39,476 nucleotides of DNA from an uncultured Oscillospiraceae bacterium (GCA_949285935.1 CASEAH010000038.1:1-39476), one strand, 5' to 3'. Shown: positions 25,737-34,242, counted from the first letter of the stretch. The notes: generated by a model not told the origin, from the sequence alone. Made by a program: numbers and translations.

Positions 25737-27089
25737 TCATACATTCTGGATCAGGCCAATGGTGCGCCATTTGCCGCCTTTCCACCGGATCAGGAAGCAG
25801 ACAGCCCGAACACATTCATCAATGGCCATAGCGGCCCAAATCCCTGCCAGACCCCAGCCCAGCACCACTCCCAGCAGATAACCCAGCCCTACCGCCAGCC
25901 CCCACATACACAGGATGCCCAAAGCGATGGGGAACCGGATGTCTCCGGCAGCCTGCAGGCAGCGGACCATGGTCATATTGACTGCCCGGCCGATTTCCAG
26001 GGGGATTTCAATAGCCATAATCACCCGGGCCAACGCCAGCACCTGAGGGTCGGAAGTGAATATCCCGAAAACCGGACGATAGAACGCAAACAGCAGAAGG
26101 GAAACGGATGTGGATACCAGAAGAGAGACCCGCAGAGTAAGGCGAACCTGGCGGTCGGCACTTTCAGGATCCCGGCTTCCGATCAGGAAACCCACCACGA
26201 TCTGGCAGGCTTGGGAAAGGGCAGAGGAGAAGACATAGGAAAGCATGGCAAACATGGAGCAGTAGACTTTGGCGTTGATGACCAGAGTGCCAAAAAGATT
26301 GGCAAAGCCCTGGATGACGATCTGGGTGATATTGTAGGAAAGAGACTCGCCTCCGGAAGGCAGGCCGATGGAAAGAAGAAGATGAAGCTGTCTGCGGGGA
26401 AGAGGGCGCAGATACCGCAGAGAAATGCAGGGCCCGAATCGCCGTATAAAAATCCATATGATGACCAGGATGCCCACCAGACGGCTGAAGTTGCTGGAAA
26501 TGGCCACTCCCACGATCCCAAGAGGCGGAAGGGGCCCCACACCCCACAGCAGAGCAGCATTGCCTGCGATATTCAGCAGATTGACCAGAATGGAAATGAA
26601 CATGGATTCCTTCATCATGGCGTTGGCCCGGAAAAACGCGGAAAAGGTAAGATAGACCCCCTGCAGGATCATGCATCCGCCGATGATGGAGATGTACAGG
26701 CTGCTTTCGTCCAAAATCTCGGCCGGAACACGCATGAGCTGGAAAATCTCGCGGTTGAGCAAAAGAATGACCGCACTGTTGACCAGGCTGAAAAGAATAT
26801 TGACCACCAGGGAAATGGCATAAATTTCCCGTACCCGCTGTTGATTCCCGGAACCCAGGTACTGGGTAATGAGAATGGTGGAAGCCATGCTGATCACACT
26901 GAAGGTGAGGATCAGGACGTTGATGATTTGATTGGCATTACCGATGGCTCCCACGGAATTCTGGGAGAAGCGGGAAATCATAATCTGATCCACATTTCCC
27001 ACCAGCATCAGGAGCACCAGCTCCACAAAAATGGGCCAGGTAAGGGAGAACAGGTGATGGGGAGACGTAAGCCGCGCAGGATCGTTCAT
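25737..27089 (-). CDS. MATE-family efflux transporter
   Basis: A multidrug and toxic compound extrusion permease, 450 aa with about twelve transmembrane helices. Typical landmarks: LTWPIFVELVLLMLVGNVDQIMISRF in pieces at the N-terminus, GAIGNANQI, ASTILITQYLG, and the second-half SGGESLSYNITQIV. Such proteins export cationic drugs or metabolites in exchange for Na+ or H+; the substrate cannot be told. ATG 27089 is preferred: ATG 27119, ten codons upstream, has no ribosome site and would leave a leader of about 13 nt after the promoter. The choice is not certain. Confidence 0.9.
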   Translation of the reverse strand: MNDPARLTSPHHLFSLTWPIFVELVLLMLVGNVDQIMISRFSQNSVGAIGNANQIINVLILTFSVISMASTILITQYLGSGNQQRVREIYAISLVVNILFSLVNSAVILLLNREIFQLMRVPAEILDESSLYISIIGGCMILQGVYLTFSAFFRANAMMKESMFISILVNLLNIAGNAALLWGVGPLPPLGIVGVAISSNFSRLVGILVIIWIFIRRFGPCISLRYLRPLPRRQLHLLLSIGLPSGGESLSYNITQIVIQGFANLFGTLVINAKVYCSMFAMLSYVFSSALSQACQIVVGFLIGSRDPESADRQVRLTLRVSLLVSTSVSLLLFAFYRPVFGIFTSDPQVLALARVIMAIEIPLEIGRAVNMTMVRCLQAAGDIRFPIALGILCMWGLAVGLGYLLGVVLGWGLAGIWAAMAIDECVRAVCFLIRWKGGKWRTIGLIQNV

Positions 27090-27138
27090 TTTGGAACACG
27101 CTTCTTTCCTTGGAATCATAGTTCAATGCCAAGGTAGT

Positions 27139-27166
27139 ATTATAGTAAAATCAAACAACATGTCAA
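27139..27166 (-). promoter_or_regulatory. Promoter of the MATE gene
   Basis: On the minus strand consensus TTGACA (27166-27161), 16-bp spacer, consensus TATAAT (27144-27139). A strong promoter; no operator repeat is obvious. Confidence 0.8.
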
Positions 27167-27191
27167 CAACTAATTTGGAGAAAATTACTGC

Positions 27192-27226
27192 AAAACCCCT
27201 GGGGACACAGAGTCCGCAGGGGTTTT
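27192..27226 (-). terminator. Terminator of the BTAD regulator gene
   Basis: 10-bp stem 27192-27201 with 27217-27226, with an inner GGAC/GTCC pairing. On the minus strand the second arm ends in TTTT, just after the regulator stop. Confidence 0.8.
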
Positions 27227-27235
27227 ATAAAAATG

Positions 27236-28465
27236 CTACACAACAGGATCCAGTGGCTGAAGACGGTATTCCAGGGACACTGGGATCCGGGGATTCTCCT
27301 TTTTGAACCGTCGGATGATCCGCTCCATCACCATCTGCCCGTTCTCAAAGGTGAGGTAGGGGAGCATCAGTACATACTGGGTGGGGCTGAACAGGGATAC
27401 CACATCCCCCCGGCGCAGGCTGGAACAAATGGCCGTTTTAAGGCGGGCCATTGCCTTGGCGGAAAACTGCGGGTCAGGGATTTTGGAAGGTGAGGCAGTC
27501 AGGGTGATGAGCGCCACAAAGACCGAGCGCCCGGTACGGCTGGCAGAGCGTGCTTCCAGCTGATACATGTCCCGGAATACCTCATAGGGGCAAAAGAAGG
27601 GGCCGCGTGCTTCGTGGGGTTCCCGGAGATCCTCTTTGATGGCATCCAGATCACTTTCCGTATGGGTCATACGGCCTGCGATTTCCCGGTACAGCCCTCT
27701 TAAAGAGTCGGAGGGCTTCACTCCCAGTTCCCGATAAAACAGCCCGGTGACATATTCATAATGGGCCATGGCTTTCTGGGGACGCTCCATAGCCAGCTGG
27801 GCACGGATCAACGATTCATGAAAATATTCCTCCAGCTGATCCACAGTGACAGCCGCTTCACAGATATCCACCACATCTTCGTATCTCTTCTGGCTTTCCA
27901 GCAGATGGATAACTTCTGCGGCGGCTTTCAGGTACATGCTGTGGAAATAAGTCGCCAAAGGGATTACCCAGGCTTCGGAGGAAGATTTGGGAAGGAAATC
28001 GCCCGTGTACAGTTTGAGAGCTGCCTGATACAGGGAAATACGCTCCTCAGGAGGCAGAGAAAGATTGCCTGCGGTACGGATGAGACGCTCAAATTCTTCG
28101 GTATCCACCAAAGTAGGCAGAGAGTTGTTATAGGAATAGGTCCCTCGTTTGTACAGGATAAAATCCATGGAATCCGGGACCCTGTTCTCCGCCAGATCCG
28201 AGCGGATCCGATAGATCAGATTTTTCAGGGCATTGGCAGGATTGTCGATCCTGTTATCGGGCCACAGGGCAGAAATCAGTTCTTCATGAGAAATATCGCG
28301 GTTGCGGAAGGTAATCAGATATTCCAGAAGATTCCATAGCTGGCGGGCACGGCTGCTGCTGTCGTTGATGGTGCTGCCCGCTACCGTAAGGCTGAATCCC
28401 CCCAGCATGGTGATGCGCACCTGGGGCTGCCGGTCAGGAGAAGCAGACACGGTATTTGGTACCAC
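27236..28465 (-). CDS. SARP/BTAD-type transcriptional regulator with degenerate GGDEF-like tail
   Basis: A 409-aa regulator with three parts. A winged-helix OmpR-like DNA-binding domain (about 15-95: ITMLGGFSLTVAG, RQLWNLLEYLI, ELISALWPD) is followed by a bacterial transcriptional activation domain (about 105-245: VDTEEFERLI, LYTGDFLP, AHYEYVTGLFYRELG). The C-terminal part (about 275-409) resembles a GGDEF domain in layout (LRRGDVVSLFSPTQYVLML) but has SPTQY where GGDEF would be, so it should not make c-di-GMP. GTG 28465 is chosen for GGGGGGA 6 nt upstream. It diverges from the sortase/pilus-like run and may control it (inference). Confidence 0.85.
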   Translation of the reverse strand: MVPNTVSASPDRQPQVRITMLGGFSLTVAGSTINDSSSRARQLWNLLEYLITFRNRDISHEELISALWPDNRIDNPANALKNLIYRIRSDLAENRVPDSMDFILYKRGTYSYNNSLPTLVDTEEFERLIRTAGNLSLPPEERISLYQAALKLYTGDFLPKSSSEAWVIPLATYFHSMYLKAAAEVIHLLESQKRYEDVVDICEAAVTVDQLEEYFHESLIRAQLAMERPQKAMAHYEYVTGLFYRELGVKPSDSLRGLYREIAGRMTHTESDLDAIKEDLREPHEARGPFFCPYEVFRDMYQLEARSASRTGRSVFVALITLTASPSKIPDPQFSAKAMARLKTAICSSLRRGDVVSLFSPTQYVLMLPYLTFENGQMVMERIIRRFKKENPRIPVSLEYRLQPLDPVV

Positions 28466-28504
28466 AAAGCATCCCCCCAAAAAATCTGCGTTATATTTAT
28501 ACTT

Positions 28505-28513
28505 ATTATAGCA
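28505..28513 (-). promoter_or_regulatory. Extended -10 promoter of the BTAD regulator
   Basis: On the minus strand TGC plus consensus TATAAT (28510-28505). No clear -35. It lies about 40 nt upstream of the GTG start. Confidence 0.6.
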
Positions 28514-28804
28514 TACATCTCGGGAAGGTACCAGGAGACGGGGACATTTTCTCTCAATCCATATGTGTTGCCAACCACGCCATACCCTGATATGAAATTG
28601 TAAGGAGCCATGGCAATATTCTCAAAGCAGGCGCGCTGCCAACTGCGCTGTATCCGAATCAAATGATAGGGTGACTTGGGCATATCCTCCCGAAGCCGAT
28701 GTGATATCAGCCGGGCCGGATTTCGGCATGGAATTATGGAGGGGTACAGGCGTTTTCCCTTAAAGGATTTCCTTAAAGCGGCTTTATTTTTTTTGAAAAT
28801 CCGA
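28514..28804. other. Divergent intergenic region between regulator and sortase operon
   Basis: About 290 nt without a supported gene. The piece at about 28527-28553 (GGTACCAGGAGACGGGGACA and on) resembles short repeats with a GGGGAC core seen scattered in clostridial genomes, but only one copy is present here. The rest probably holds regulatory sites; none can be named. Confidence 0.4.
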
Positions 28805-28810
28805 TATAAT
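28805..28810 (+). promoter_or_regulatory. -10 element of the sortase/pilus-like operon
   Basis: Consensus TATAAT (28805-28810), about 40 nt upstream of the sortase start. The best -35 at 17-bp spacing, CTTTAT (28782-28787), is weak, which would fit an activator-dependent promoter. Confidence 0.5.
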
Positions 28811-28852
28811 GTTAGTGGATGGGTAAACAGATCTGGGAACAGGAGTATGGGG

Positions 28853-29656
28853 TTGAACAGAGAAAACAATTCAGGTAGCGGCAGACGGGAAAGTCAAAAG
28901 CTGTTATGGCAGACTTTTCTGCTGCTTGGGATAGGAGCCCTGCTGATTGCGGGAGGGATATGGGTCCTGCGGCCCGACAGGGAGGCGGATCTTCCTCAAA
29001 GTGTTTCATCACAGCCCGCATCCGCTTCCCGGCCTGAAATTTCCGCCCCATCGGTCCCGGAAGAGCCATTGCTGGAGGCGGGGCACCTTTATCTCAGCGA
29101 CCGGAGAGAAAAATATCAAAACGGGGAGATGACCCTGACCATCCCCCGCCTGGGAGTGGAAAGCGTCCAGGTGCAGGACGGCACCGGCGATGAAGAACTG
29201 TCGCGGGGGCCGGGACTTTTTGAATATGCTCAGATGCCCTCGGAAAACGGGGGAAATGTCAGCATTGCGGGGCACAGGGATATTGACGGGGCGATTTTCT
29301 ATTATGTACACAATCTTTCCGCCGGAGATTATTTTTACCTGGACTGGCAGGGGAAAACATATCGGTACATATACGAAAAAACCTATGTGGTTGCTCCCGA
29401 TAACTGGGATCCCATTCAGGCCCAGGGATATTCCTGCCTGACGCTGGTATCCTGCGATCCTATTGGAACCAGCCTTAACCGCATTATTGTGGTGGCACGA
29501 CAGGATCAGGCTGTGGAGACCACAGCGGAGTATGACTATAAACCATGGCAGGATGGAATGGAAAAGCCTTATGCCTGGGAACCGGACGCGGTACCGTATG
29601 ACCGGCAACCCGAACCGGATCCCGTGAAAGAACAAAAGGAGGTGACGTCAGCATGA
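28853..29656 (+). CDS. Sortase-family transpeptidase
   Basis: Sortases cleave a sorting motif in a surface protein and join it to an amine on the cell wall or a pilin. The 267-aa protein has an N-terminal anchor (about 20-38), a Ser/Pro/Glu linker and a sortase barrel with catalytic His141 (SIAGHRD), Cys201 (LTLVSCDP) and Arg210 (SLNRIIVVAR). The AGHR and TLxSC pattern fits the class D/E/F side of the family rather than SrtB; the class is not certain. TTG 28853 gives ideal spacing to AGGAG (28841-28845); ATG 28847 is two codons earlier but too close. It is the first gene of the run, overlapping the next by ATGA. Confidence 0.9.
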   Translation: MNRENNSGSGRRESQKLLWQTFLLLGIGALLIAGGIWVLRPDREADLPQSVSSQPASASRPEISAPSVPEEPLLEAGHLYLSDRREKYQNGEMTLTIPRLGVESVQVQDGTGDEELSRGPGLFEYAQMPSENGGNVSIAGHRDIDGAIFYYVHNLSAGDYFYLDWQGKTYRYIYEKTYVVAPDNWDPIQAQGYSCLTLVSCDPIGTSLNRIIVVARQDQAVETTAEYDYKPWQDGMEKPYAWEPDAVPYDRQPEPDPVKEQKEVTSA

Positions 29657-30849
29657 AAAGAAATTTGAGACGAACAGCGGCGCTGATGCTGGCTTTGATG
29701 CTGACGCTGACGTGTGCCTGCTCCAGCGGCGGAGCCCCGTCTTCCGGGGAAGAACCTGGAGACGGAATGGTATCATTCCTGTCGGGCTCCGAATCCTTCA
29801 GCCAGATGATGACGGATGAGGGATCGGGCGGTGAAGAAGCAGAAGACGACGGGGAGTTATCAGAAGAGGAAAGTCCGGAAGAAGATTCCCGTGAAAGCGG
29901 GCAGACACAACCGCTGGCAGGTGGGGAAACGCAGGAAATCTCTGCATCTTCATCATTCCAGGAGACGCAGAAGCCTCAGGAAGAACTGCCCCAGACCGGC
30001 GCTTCCGAAGGAGAAGGGGATACTGCGTTGAAGGATCCCACCTATACAGTGCTTTCTCCGGTGGCGTCGGGGACCGAGGTGTATGGCAACAGTCTGGTGA
30101 CCATTGACGCCTCCAATACCAGTGAAGGATATGTGATGATCAAATATACCGGCAACAGCTCCAAGGTCCGGGTGCTCATTACTCCGGATGGCGGCAGCCA
30201 GTATACATATACCATTCGCATGGACGGCGGATACGATGTCTTTCCGCTTTCTTCCGGCAGCGGCGGCTACACCATCGGCGTTTACGAGAATATTGGAGGC
30301 AATCAGTACAGTACGGCGTTCAGCCAATATATTACTGCCAGCCTGCGCGCCTCCACGCTCCCTTTTCTGTATCCCAACCAATATGTAAATTTTTGGGCCG
30401 GATGCAATACCGTCAATATGGGGGCAGAGCTGTCCCGCAGTGCCCAAAGCGACCTGCAGATTGTGGAAAACGTCTATAACTACGTGATCAACAATATTTC
30501 TTATGATTTTTATAAAGCGCAAAATTTTGGCTTTGGGTACCTGCCTTCTGTAGACAACATTTTGGCTACGGGCAAGGGCATCTGTTTTGATTACGCGGCG
30601 GTAATGGCCGCCATGCTCCGCAGCCAGATGATTCCCACCAAGCTGGTGGTGGGCTATGCGGGCAATATTTATCATGCATGGATCTCCACCTACATCACTG
30701 ATGTGGGGTGGGTCAACGGGATTATCTATTTTGACGGGCAGTCCTGGGTGCGGATGGATCCAACCTTTGCATCCAGCGGCAACAGCAGTCCTGATATTAT
30801 GGCCTATATCGGAAACGGAAGCAATTATAACGCCATGTTCTATTATTGA
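29653..30849 (+). CDS. Transglutaminase-like lipoprotein with internal LPQTG motif
   Basis: The 398-aa protein starts with a lipoprotein-like signal (LMLTLTCACSSGG; lipidated Cys probably 21 or 23), followed by an acidic Ser/Glu linker (about 30-125) with an exact LPQTG at 112-116 (29986-30000). A beta-rich domain (about 130-235) and a transglutaminase-like domain come next, with an intact triad Cys311 (GKGICFDYAAV), His341 (YHAWI) and Asp369 (RMDPTF). Such domains act as cysteine proteases or cross-linkers on surface proteins or peptidoglycan. AGGAGGTGA precedes ATG 29653. It overlaps the sortase stop and lies 30 nt before the PilC-like gene. The substrate is unknown. Confidence 0.85.
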   Translation: MKRNLRRTAALMLALMLTLTCACSSGGAPSSGEEPGDGMVSFLSGSESFSQMMTDEGSGGEEAEDDGELSEEESPEEDSRESGQTQPLAGGETQEISASSSFQETQKPQEELPQTGASEGEGDTALKDPTYTVLSPVASGTEVYGNSLVTIDASNTSEGYVMIKYTGNSSKVRVLITPDGGSQYTYTIRMDGGYDVFPLSSGSGGYTIGVYENIGGNQYSTAFSQYITASLRASTLPFLYPNQYVNFWAGCNTVNMGAELSRSAQSDLQIVENVYNYVINNISYDFYKAQNFGFGYLPSVDNILATGKGICFDYAAVMAAMLRSQMIPTKLVVGYAGNIYHAWISTYITDVGWVNGIIYFDGQSWVRMDPTFASSGNSSPDIMAYIGNGSNYNAMFYY

Positions 30850-30879
30850 GCATGGGAAGCCTGAACGGAGGAATGACCC

Positions 30880-31938
30880 ATGGCAGTCATTGAAAACGGG
30901 AAAAAACAGCTTTCCCCCAATGAGATATCCGCCTTCTGCGCCCAGTTATCCCTGATCGTCAAAGCCGGCATTTCTGTGCAGGAAGGCCTTGCCATTATGC
31001 TGGGCGATACGGGGAACAGCCGGGGGCAGGAGATCATCCGGAGCCTTATGACGGTTACGGAGGAGGGAAGGCCTCTGCATCATGCTCTGCAGGAAGCAGG
31101 ATGCTTCCCCAAATATGTAGTGGATATGATAGAGATCGGTGAAACATCCGGACGTTTGGACGAGGTGCTGGACTCCCTCTGCGCCTACTATGAGCGTAAT
31201 GAAGCCATCAGCAAAAGCATCCGCAACGCGGTGACCTATCCCGCGGTGATGATCGTGATGATGCTGGCGGTGATCGTGGTGCTGGTGGTAAGCGTCCTGC
31301 CCATTTTCAGCCAGGTGTTCCGCCAGCTGGGGGGAGAAATGTCTGCCTTTGCCCAGGGCGTTATGAATTTTGGCATGGCTCTCAGCCGCTATTCCGCTGT
31401 GATCGTGGGAGTGATTCTGGTGGCTGCGGCAGCCCTGCTTTGGCTGAGCCGCACGCCGGCGGGCAGAGAAAAGATCCGGCGGATTTCCGGTTCTTTTCTT
31501 GCTGCCCGCAGATTGTCTGCCAAGGTGGCGTCCGGGCGGTTTGCCTCGGCTATGTCTCTGATGCTTTCCAGCGGCCTGGATGTGGATCAGTCCATTGCCA
31601 TGGCGGCCCACCTGGTGGAGAATCCTGACGCCCGTCAGAAGATACAGCGGGTGCGGGATCTCATTGCCGGCGGCACCTCTTTTGCGGACGCGGTGGTCCA
31701 GGCGGAAATTTTTTCCGGCGTCTACTCCCGGATGATTGCCGTTGGCTTCCGCACCGGCGCGGTGGATTCGGTGATGAAAAAAATTGCCCAGCGGTATGAA
31801 GAAGAGATCGACACCGAGATCAGCCACATTCTCTCTATCCTGGAGCCGACCCTGGTGGCTGTGCTGTCGGTCATTGTGGGGATGATCCTGCTTTCGGTGA
31901 TGCTGCCCCTGATGGGGATCATGTCCTCCATCGGCTGA
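30880..31938 (+). CDS. Type II secretion/type IV pilus inner-membrane platform protein (GspF/PilC family)
   Basis: The 352-aa protein has the two repeated T2SSF domains. The first (about 15-135) includes FCAQLSLIVKAGISVQEGL, GCFPKYVVDMIEIGETSGRLDEVL in pieces and IRNAVTYPAVM. The second (about 210-335) has RFASAMSLMLSSGLDVDQSI and MIAVGFRTGAVDSVM. Transmembrane segments lie at about 123-147, 165-190 and 322-347. The protein would be the membrane platform that couples the PilT ATPase to a pseudopilus. Length is slightly below PilC (about 400). ATG 30880 follows GGAGGAATGACCC. Confidence 0.93.
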   Translation: MAVIENGKKQLSPNEISAFCAQLSLIVKAGISVQEGLAIMLGDTGNSRGQEIIRSLMTVTEEGRPLHHALQEAGCFPKYVVDMIEIGETSGRLDEVLDSLCAYYERNEAISKSIRNAVTYPAVMIVMMLAVIVVLVVSVLPIFSQVFRQLGGEMSAFAQGVMNFGMALSRYSAVIVGVILVAAAALLWLSRTPAGREKIRRISGSFLAARRLSAKVASGRFASAMSLMLSSGLDVDQSIAMAAHLVENPDARQKIQRVRDLIAGGTSFADAVVQAEIFSGVYSRMIAVGFRTGAVDSVMKKIAQRYEEEIDTEISHILSILEPTLVAVLSVIVGMILLSVMLPLMGIMSSIG

Positions 31939-31968
31939 TGCCGGGGAAGATGAAAGGGGGCTGACGGT

Positions 31969-32337
31969 ATGAACCGCTTTGGAAAAACCAGAAAAGAGCA
32001 TACCTTTTTCCAGGAAATGGCCCTGCCCATCGGATTTTTCCTGCTGACAGGGGCGCTGGTGCTTTGGGGGGTCCGGGATGTGGAACAAAGCACCCGGGCG
32101 CAGCAGCTGGCGTCTACGGAAGAAGCCATCCGCCGGGCGGCGGTGCAGTGCTACGCTGTGGAGGGGCAGTATCCCCAGAGCGTAAGTTATCTGGAAGAGC
32201 ATTATGGGCTGATGATCGACCATGACCGGTATATTGTACATTACATGGGTTTTGCCTCCAACCTGATGCCGGATATCGCGGTGTTTCCGGTGGATGGCGA
32301 GACTGGGGACCACATAACCAATGACAGCGGGGAGTGA
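31969..32337 (+). CDS. Small membrane-anchored pilus-associated protein
   Basis: Family not named. The 122-aa protein has a short basic N-terminus, one transmembrane helix (about 18-36, LPIGFFLLTGALVLWGV) and a hydrophilic part with EEAIRRAAVQCYAVEGQYPQSVSYLEEHYGL in pieces. That pattern (long helix, then Ala/Tyr-Pro before Tyr-Leu) is the one seen in type IV pseudopilins. There is no clear prepilin peptidase site (no Gly followed by Glu at +5). AAAGGGGG precedes ATG 31969. Likely a component or assembly partner of the filament; its place in the run is the main evidence. Confidence 0.75.
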   Translation: MNRFGKTRKEHTFFQEMALPIGFFLLTGALVLWGVRDVEQSTRAQQLASTEEAIRRAAVQCYAVEGQYPQSVSYLEEHYGLMIDHDRYIVHYMGFASNLMPDIAVFPVDGETGDHITNDSGE

Positions 32338-32342
32338 AGAGC

Positions 32343-32822
32343 ATGAGAGAAATCGGAGACAGGGGGCATCTCATTGATTTTTTGTTTACCCTTGCTTTGT
32401 TCTGCGTCTTTGCCCTGTCCGCCCTTGCTGTGGTGATGATCGGCGCGGATGTCTACCGGTCCACTGTGGCGGAAATGCGCCGCAGCTATGATTCCCGCAC
32501 TTCTGTCACTTATATTGCTGAAAAGATCCGCCAGAACGACCGGGCGGGAGCGGTTTCGGTACAAGCTTTTGGCGACGGCGACGCGCTGGTGCTGGAGCAG
32601 ACGGTAAACGGAAGTGTATACGAGACTTATATCTATGCGGACGGAGGCAAGCTTCGGGAGCTTCTGATCCCCCAGGGGTTGGAGCTGGAGCCTGCCGACG
32701 GGCAGAGCATTATGGAAATCACGGAATTCCATGTAGAGCTGACAGAGGACCGCCTGGTCCGGCTGGAAGTGATCAGCGCCGACGGAACGGTGTCACAGAT
32801 GTCGGTAGCCCCACGCTGCTGA
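32343..32822 (+). CDS. DUF4860-like membrane protein of the pilus-like locus
   Basis: The 159-aa protein has one transmembrane helix (about 12-35, LFTLALFCVFALSALAVVMIG) directly followed by DVYRSTVAEMRRSYDSRTSVTYIAEKIRQND in pieces, which fits the DUF4860 pattern I recall from clostridial pilus-like loci, then a beta-rich tail. It resembles a PilW/GspJ-type minor pseudopilin in layout but lacks the prepilin cleavage motif. ATG 32343 is preferred over GTG 32334, because GGGGAG is then 8 nt upstream. It lies 5 nt after the previous gene. Confidence 0.75.
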   Translation: MREIGDRGHLIDFLFTLALFCVFALSALAVVMIGADVYRSTVAEMRRSYDSRTSVTYIAEKIRQNDRAGAVSVQAFGDGDALVLEQTVNGSVYETYIYADGGKLRELLIPQGLELEPADGQSIMEITEFHVELTEDRLVRLEVISADGTVSQMSVAPRC

Positions 32823-32853
32823 AGCGGCAAAACTGATTAAAGGAGGAAACGCC

Positions 32854-33300
32854 ATGGCGATCCACAGAACACCCAAATCGGGTTTGTTCCTGCTGGAAAT
32901 GGTGATCCTGATCCTGTTTTTTTCCATAGCCAGCGCGGTGTGCGTCAATTTATTCGTTAAAGCACATGTCATCAGCGGTCAAAACCGGGACCTTAACGAA
33001 GCGGTACGTCAGGTTCAGTCTGCCGCAGAGACCTACAAGGCAGTCAACGGTGATCCTCAAAAACTGATGGAAACGCTGGGCCTTTCGGAATACTCAGACG
33101 GCTATGCGGCGTGGTTCGATGGCGATTGGACACGGCTGGAATCTCCCGAAAGCGCCCGGTATCTGCTGGTCCTGACTCCGGAAGAGACAGAAAATGGTCT
33201 GATCCGGGCCCATGTGGCAATGCGGAGGCTGACGGAAGATCAGCAACAGGGAGAGGAAGAAGAAATTTACAGCATTGAAGTAAAAAAATATCTGGGCTGA
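32854..33300 (+). CDS. Type IV prepilin-like protein
   Basis: The 148-aa protein carries what looks like a prepilin peptidase site: Gly10, then LFLLE with Glu15 at +5, then a hydrophobic helix (about 11-33). The hydrophilic remainder starts with a continued helix (NRDLNEAVRQVQSAAETYKAV) and has a small C-terminal domain. These features fit a pilin or minor pseudopilin processed by a prepilin peptidase encoded elsewhere. AAAGGAGG precedes ATG 32854. It is the only one of the four small proteins with a clear G/E+5 motif. Confidence 0.8.
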   Translation: MAIHRTPKSGLFLLEMVILILFFSIASAVCVNLFVKAHVISGQNRDLNEAVRQVQSAAETYKAVNGDPQKLMETLGLSEYSDGYAAWFDGDWTRLESPESARYLLVLTPEETENGLIRAHVAMRRLTEDQQQGEEEEIYSIEVKKYLG

Positions 33301-33486
33301 ACACCCGGGAGTTTTGGACGATCCACGCCGGTTCGCAATTGAGGGCCGGGAAAGCGCAGCTATGATCTGTTTTGGCAAAATACCACAGTTGGAAAAGCTG
33401 GATGGTCCATTTTGTTTTATGAAAAGCTTCTCAGGAGGCCGCGCCTGGAAGTGCGGCGCCGCTTCTAAATTTTATGGAAAGGGGGG
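33301..33486 (+). other. Gap within the pilus-like run
   Basis: About 190 nt, in contrast to the tight spacing elsewhere in the run. TTGAGG (33339-33344), 16-bp spacer and TATGAT (33361-33366) could be an internal promoter. A GC-rich hairpin lies near 33437-33465. No gene is supported. Confidence 0.4.
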
Positions 33487-33492
33487 ACCCTT

Positions 33493-34242
33493 GTGGCCGG
33501 AAAGAAAATCAATACCGGAATCAGCGTGGGAAGCTCATCCATCCTGGTCATTTTTGTGGTCCTTTGCCTGACCACCTTTGCCACGTTGTCGCTGGTATCA
33601 GCCAATGCTGATTATCGGCTGACGCTCCGGGTGGCGGATGAGACGGCAGACTACTACGCAGCAGACGCTCAGGCGGAAGAATTGCTGATGCAGATCGATC
33701 AAAGCATGGATCTGAGCTATGCCACGGCCCAGATTTATGCCCAATATCAGAAGTCTTTTGGGGACAGCCTCAAGGATGCTGCCGCGCAGTTTTTTGGAGA
33801 GACGCTTCAAACAGGCAACTGGTGGCTGGATGGCTTTTTCGGCGCGATTTCCGATTTTATCGCGGCCGATCCCCAAAAGGGAGGAGAAACCGCAGCCGAA
33901 CCGTTCCCTTACAGCGACATCCTTCCCGACGGCCTGACACAGCGGGAGGCATATTCCGTCTTGCTTCGTCACATCCTTACTTCCGAGCTGGAAGGAGTGA
34001 CCATTGCAGACATGGATGAAAACCCTGCCGCCCCGGTGCTGATCCTGGAATATCAGGTCCCGGTAAGTGAAAGCAGGGTCTTGCAGGTGCGGGTGGATGC
34101 GTCCCAGCGGTACTACCGGGAAGGTGGGAAGCTGGAACGTCTGGAATGGGCGGTGGCCTCTGTGCAGGAATGGGAGGAGCCGGAGATGCCCGGTCTGATG
34201 ACCGGTTTGCCGCAGATGGAAGAAGATGGGGCTTCTTCCTGA
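33493..34242 (+). CDS. PilX-like membrane-anchored protein of the pilus-like locus
   Basis: Family not named. The 249-aa protein starts with a short basic part and a hydrophobic helix (about 15-38, SSSILVIFVVLCLTTFATL) followed by SANADYRLTLRVADETADYYAADAQAEELLMQI in pieces. This long N-terminal helix with the AD-x-x-A pattern resembles PilX-type minor pilins, although no Glu stands at +5. The remainder is a mixed domain ending in a strand-rich part and an acidic tail. GTG 33493 follows AAAGGGGGGA. Between the prepilin-like gene and pilT. Confidence 0.75.
   Translation: MAGKKINTGISVGSSSILVIFVVLCLTTFATLSLVSANADYRLTLRVADETADYYAADAQAEELLMQIDQSMDLSYATAQIYAQYQKSFGDSLKDAAAQFFGETLQTGNWWLDGFFGAISDFIAADPQKGGETAAEPFPYSDILPDGLTQREAYSVLLRHILTSELEGVTIADMDENPAAPVLILEYQVPVSESRVLQVRVDASQRYYREGGKLERLEWAVASVQEWEEPEMPGLMTGLPQMEEDGASS

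Noticed and set aside
25701-27137. 478-codon plus-strand frame opposite the MATE gene
   Set aside because: His/Gln/Asp-rich shadow of a membrane-protein gene; no plausible fold.
28381-28869. 162-codon minus-strand frame across the regulator-sortase intergenic region
   Set aside because: It overlaps the real regulator start and promoter in another frame and shows no domain.
30946-32313. Long minus-strand frame opposite the PilC-like genes
   Set aside because: Antisense shadow, His-rich, with no start signal.
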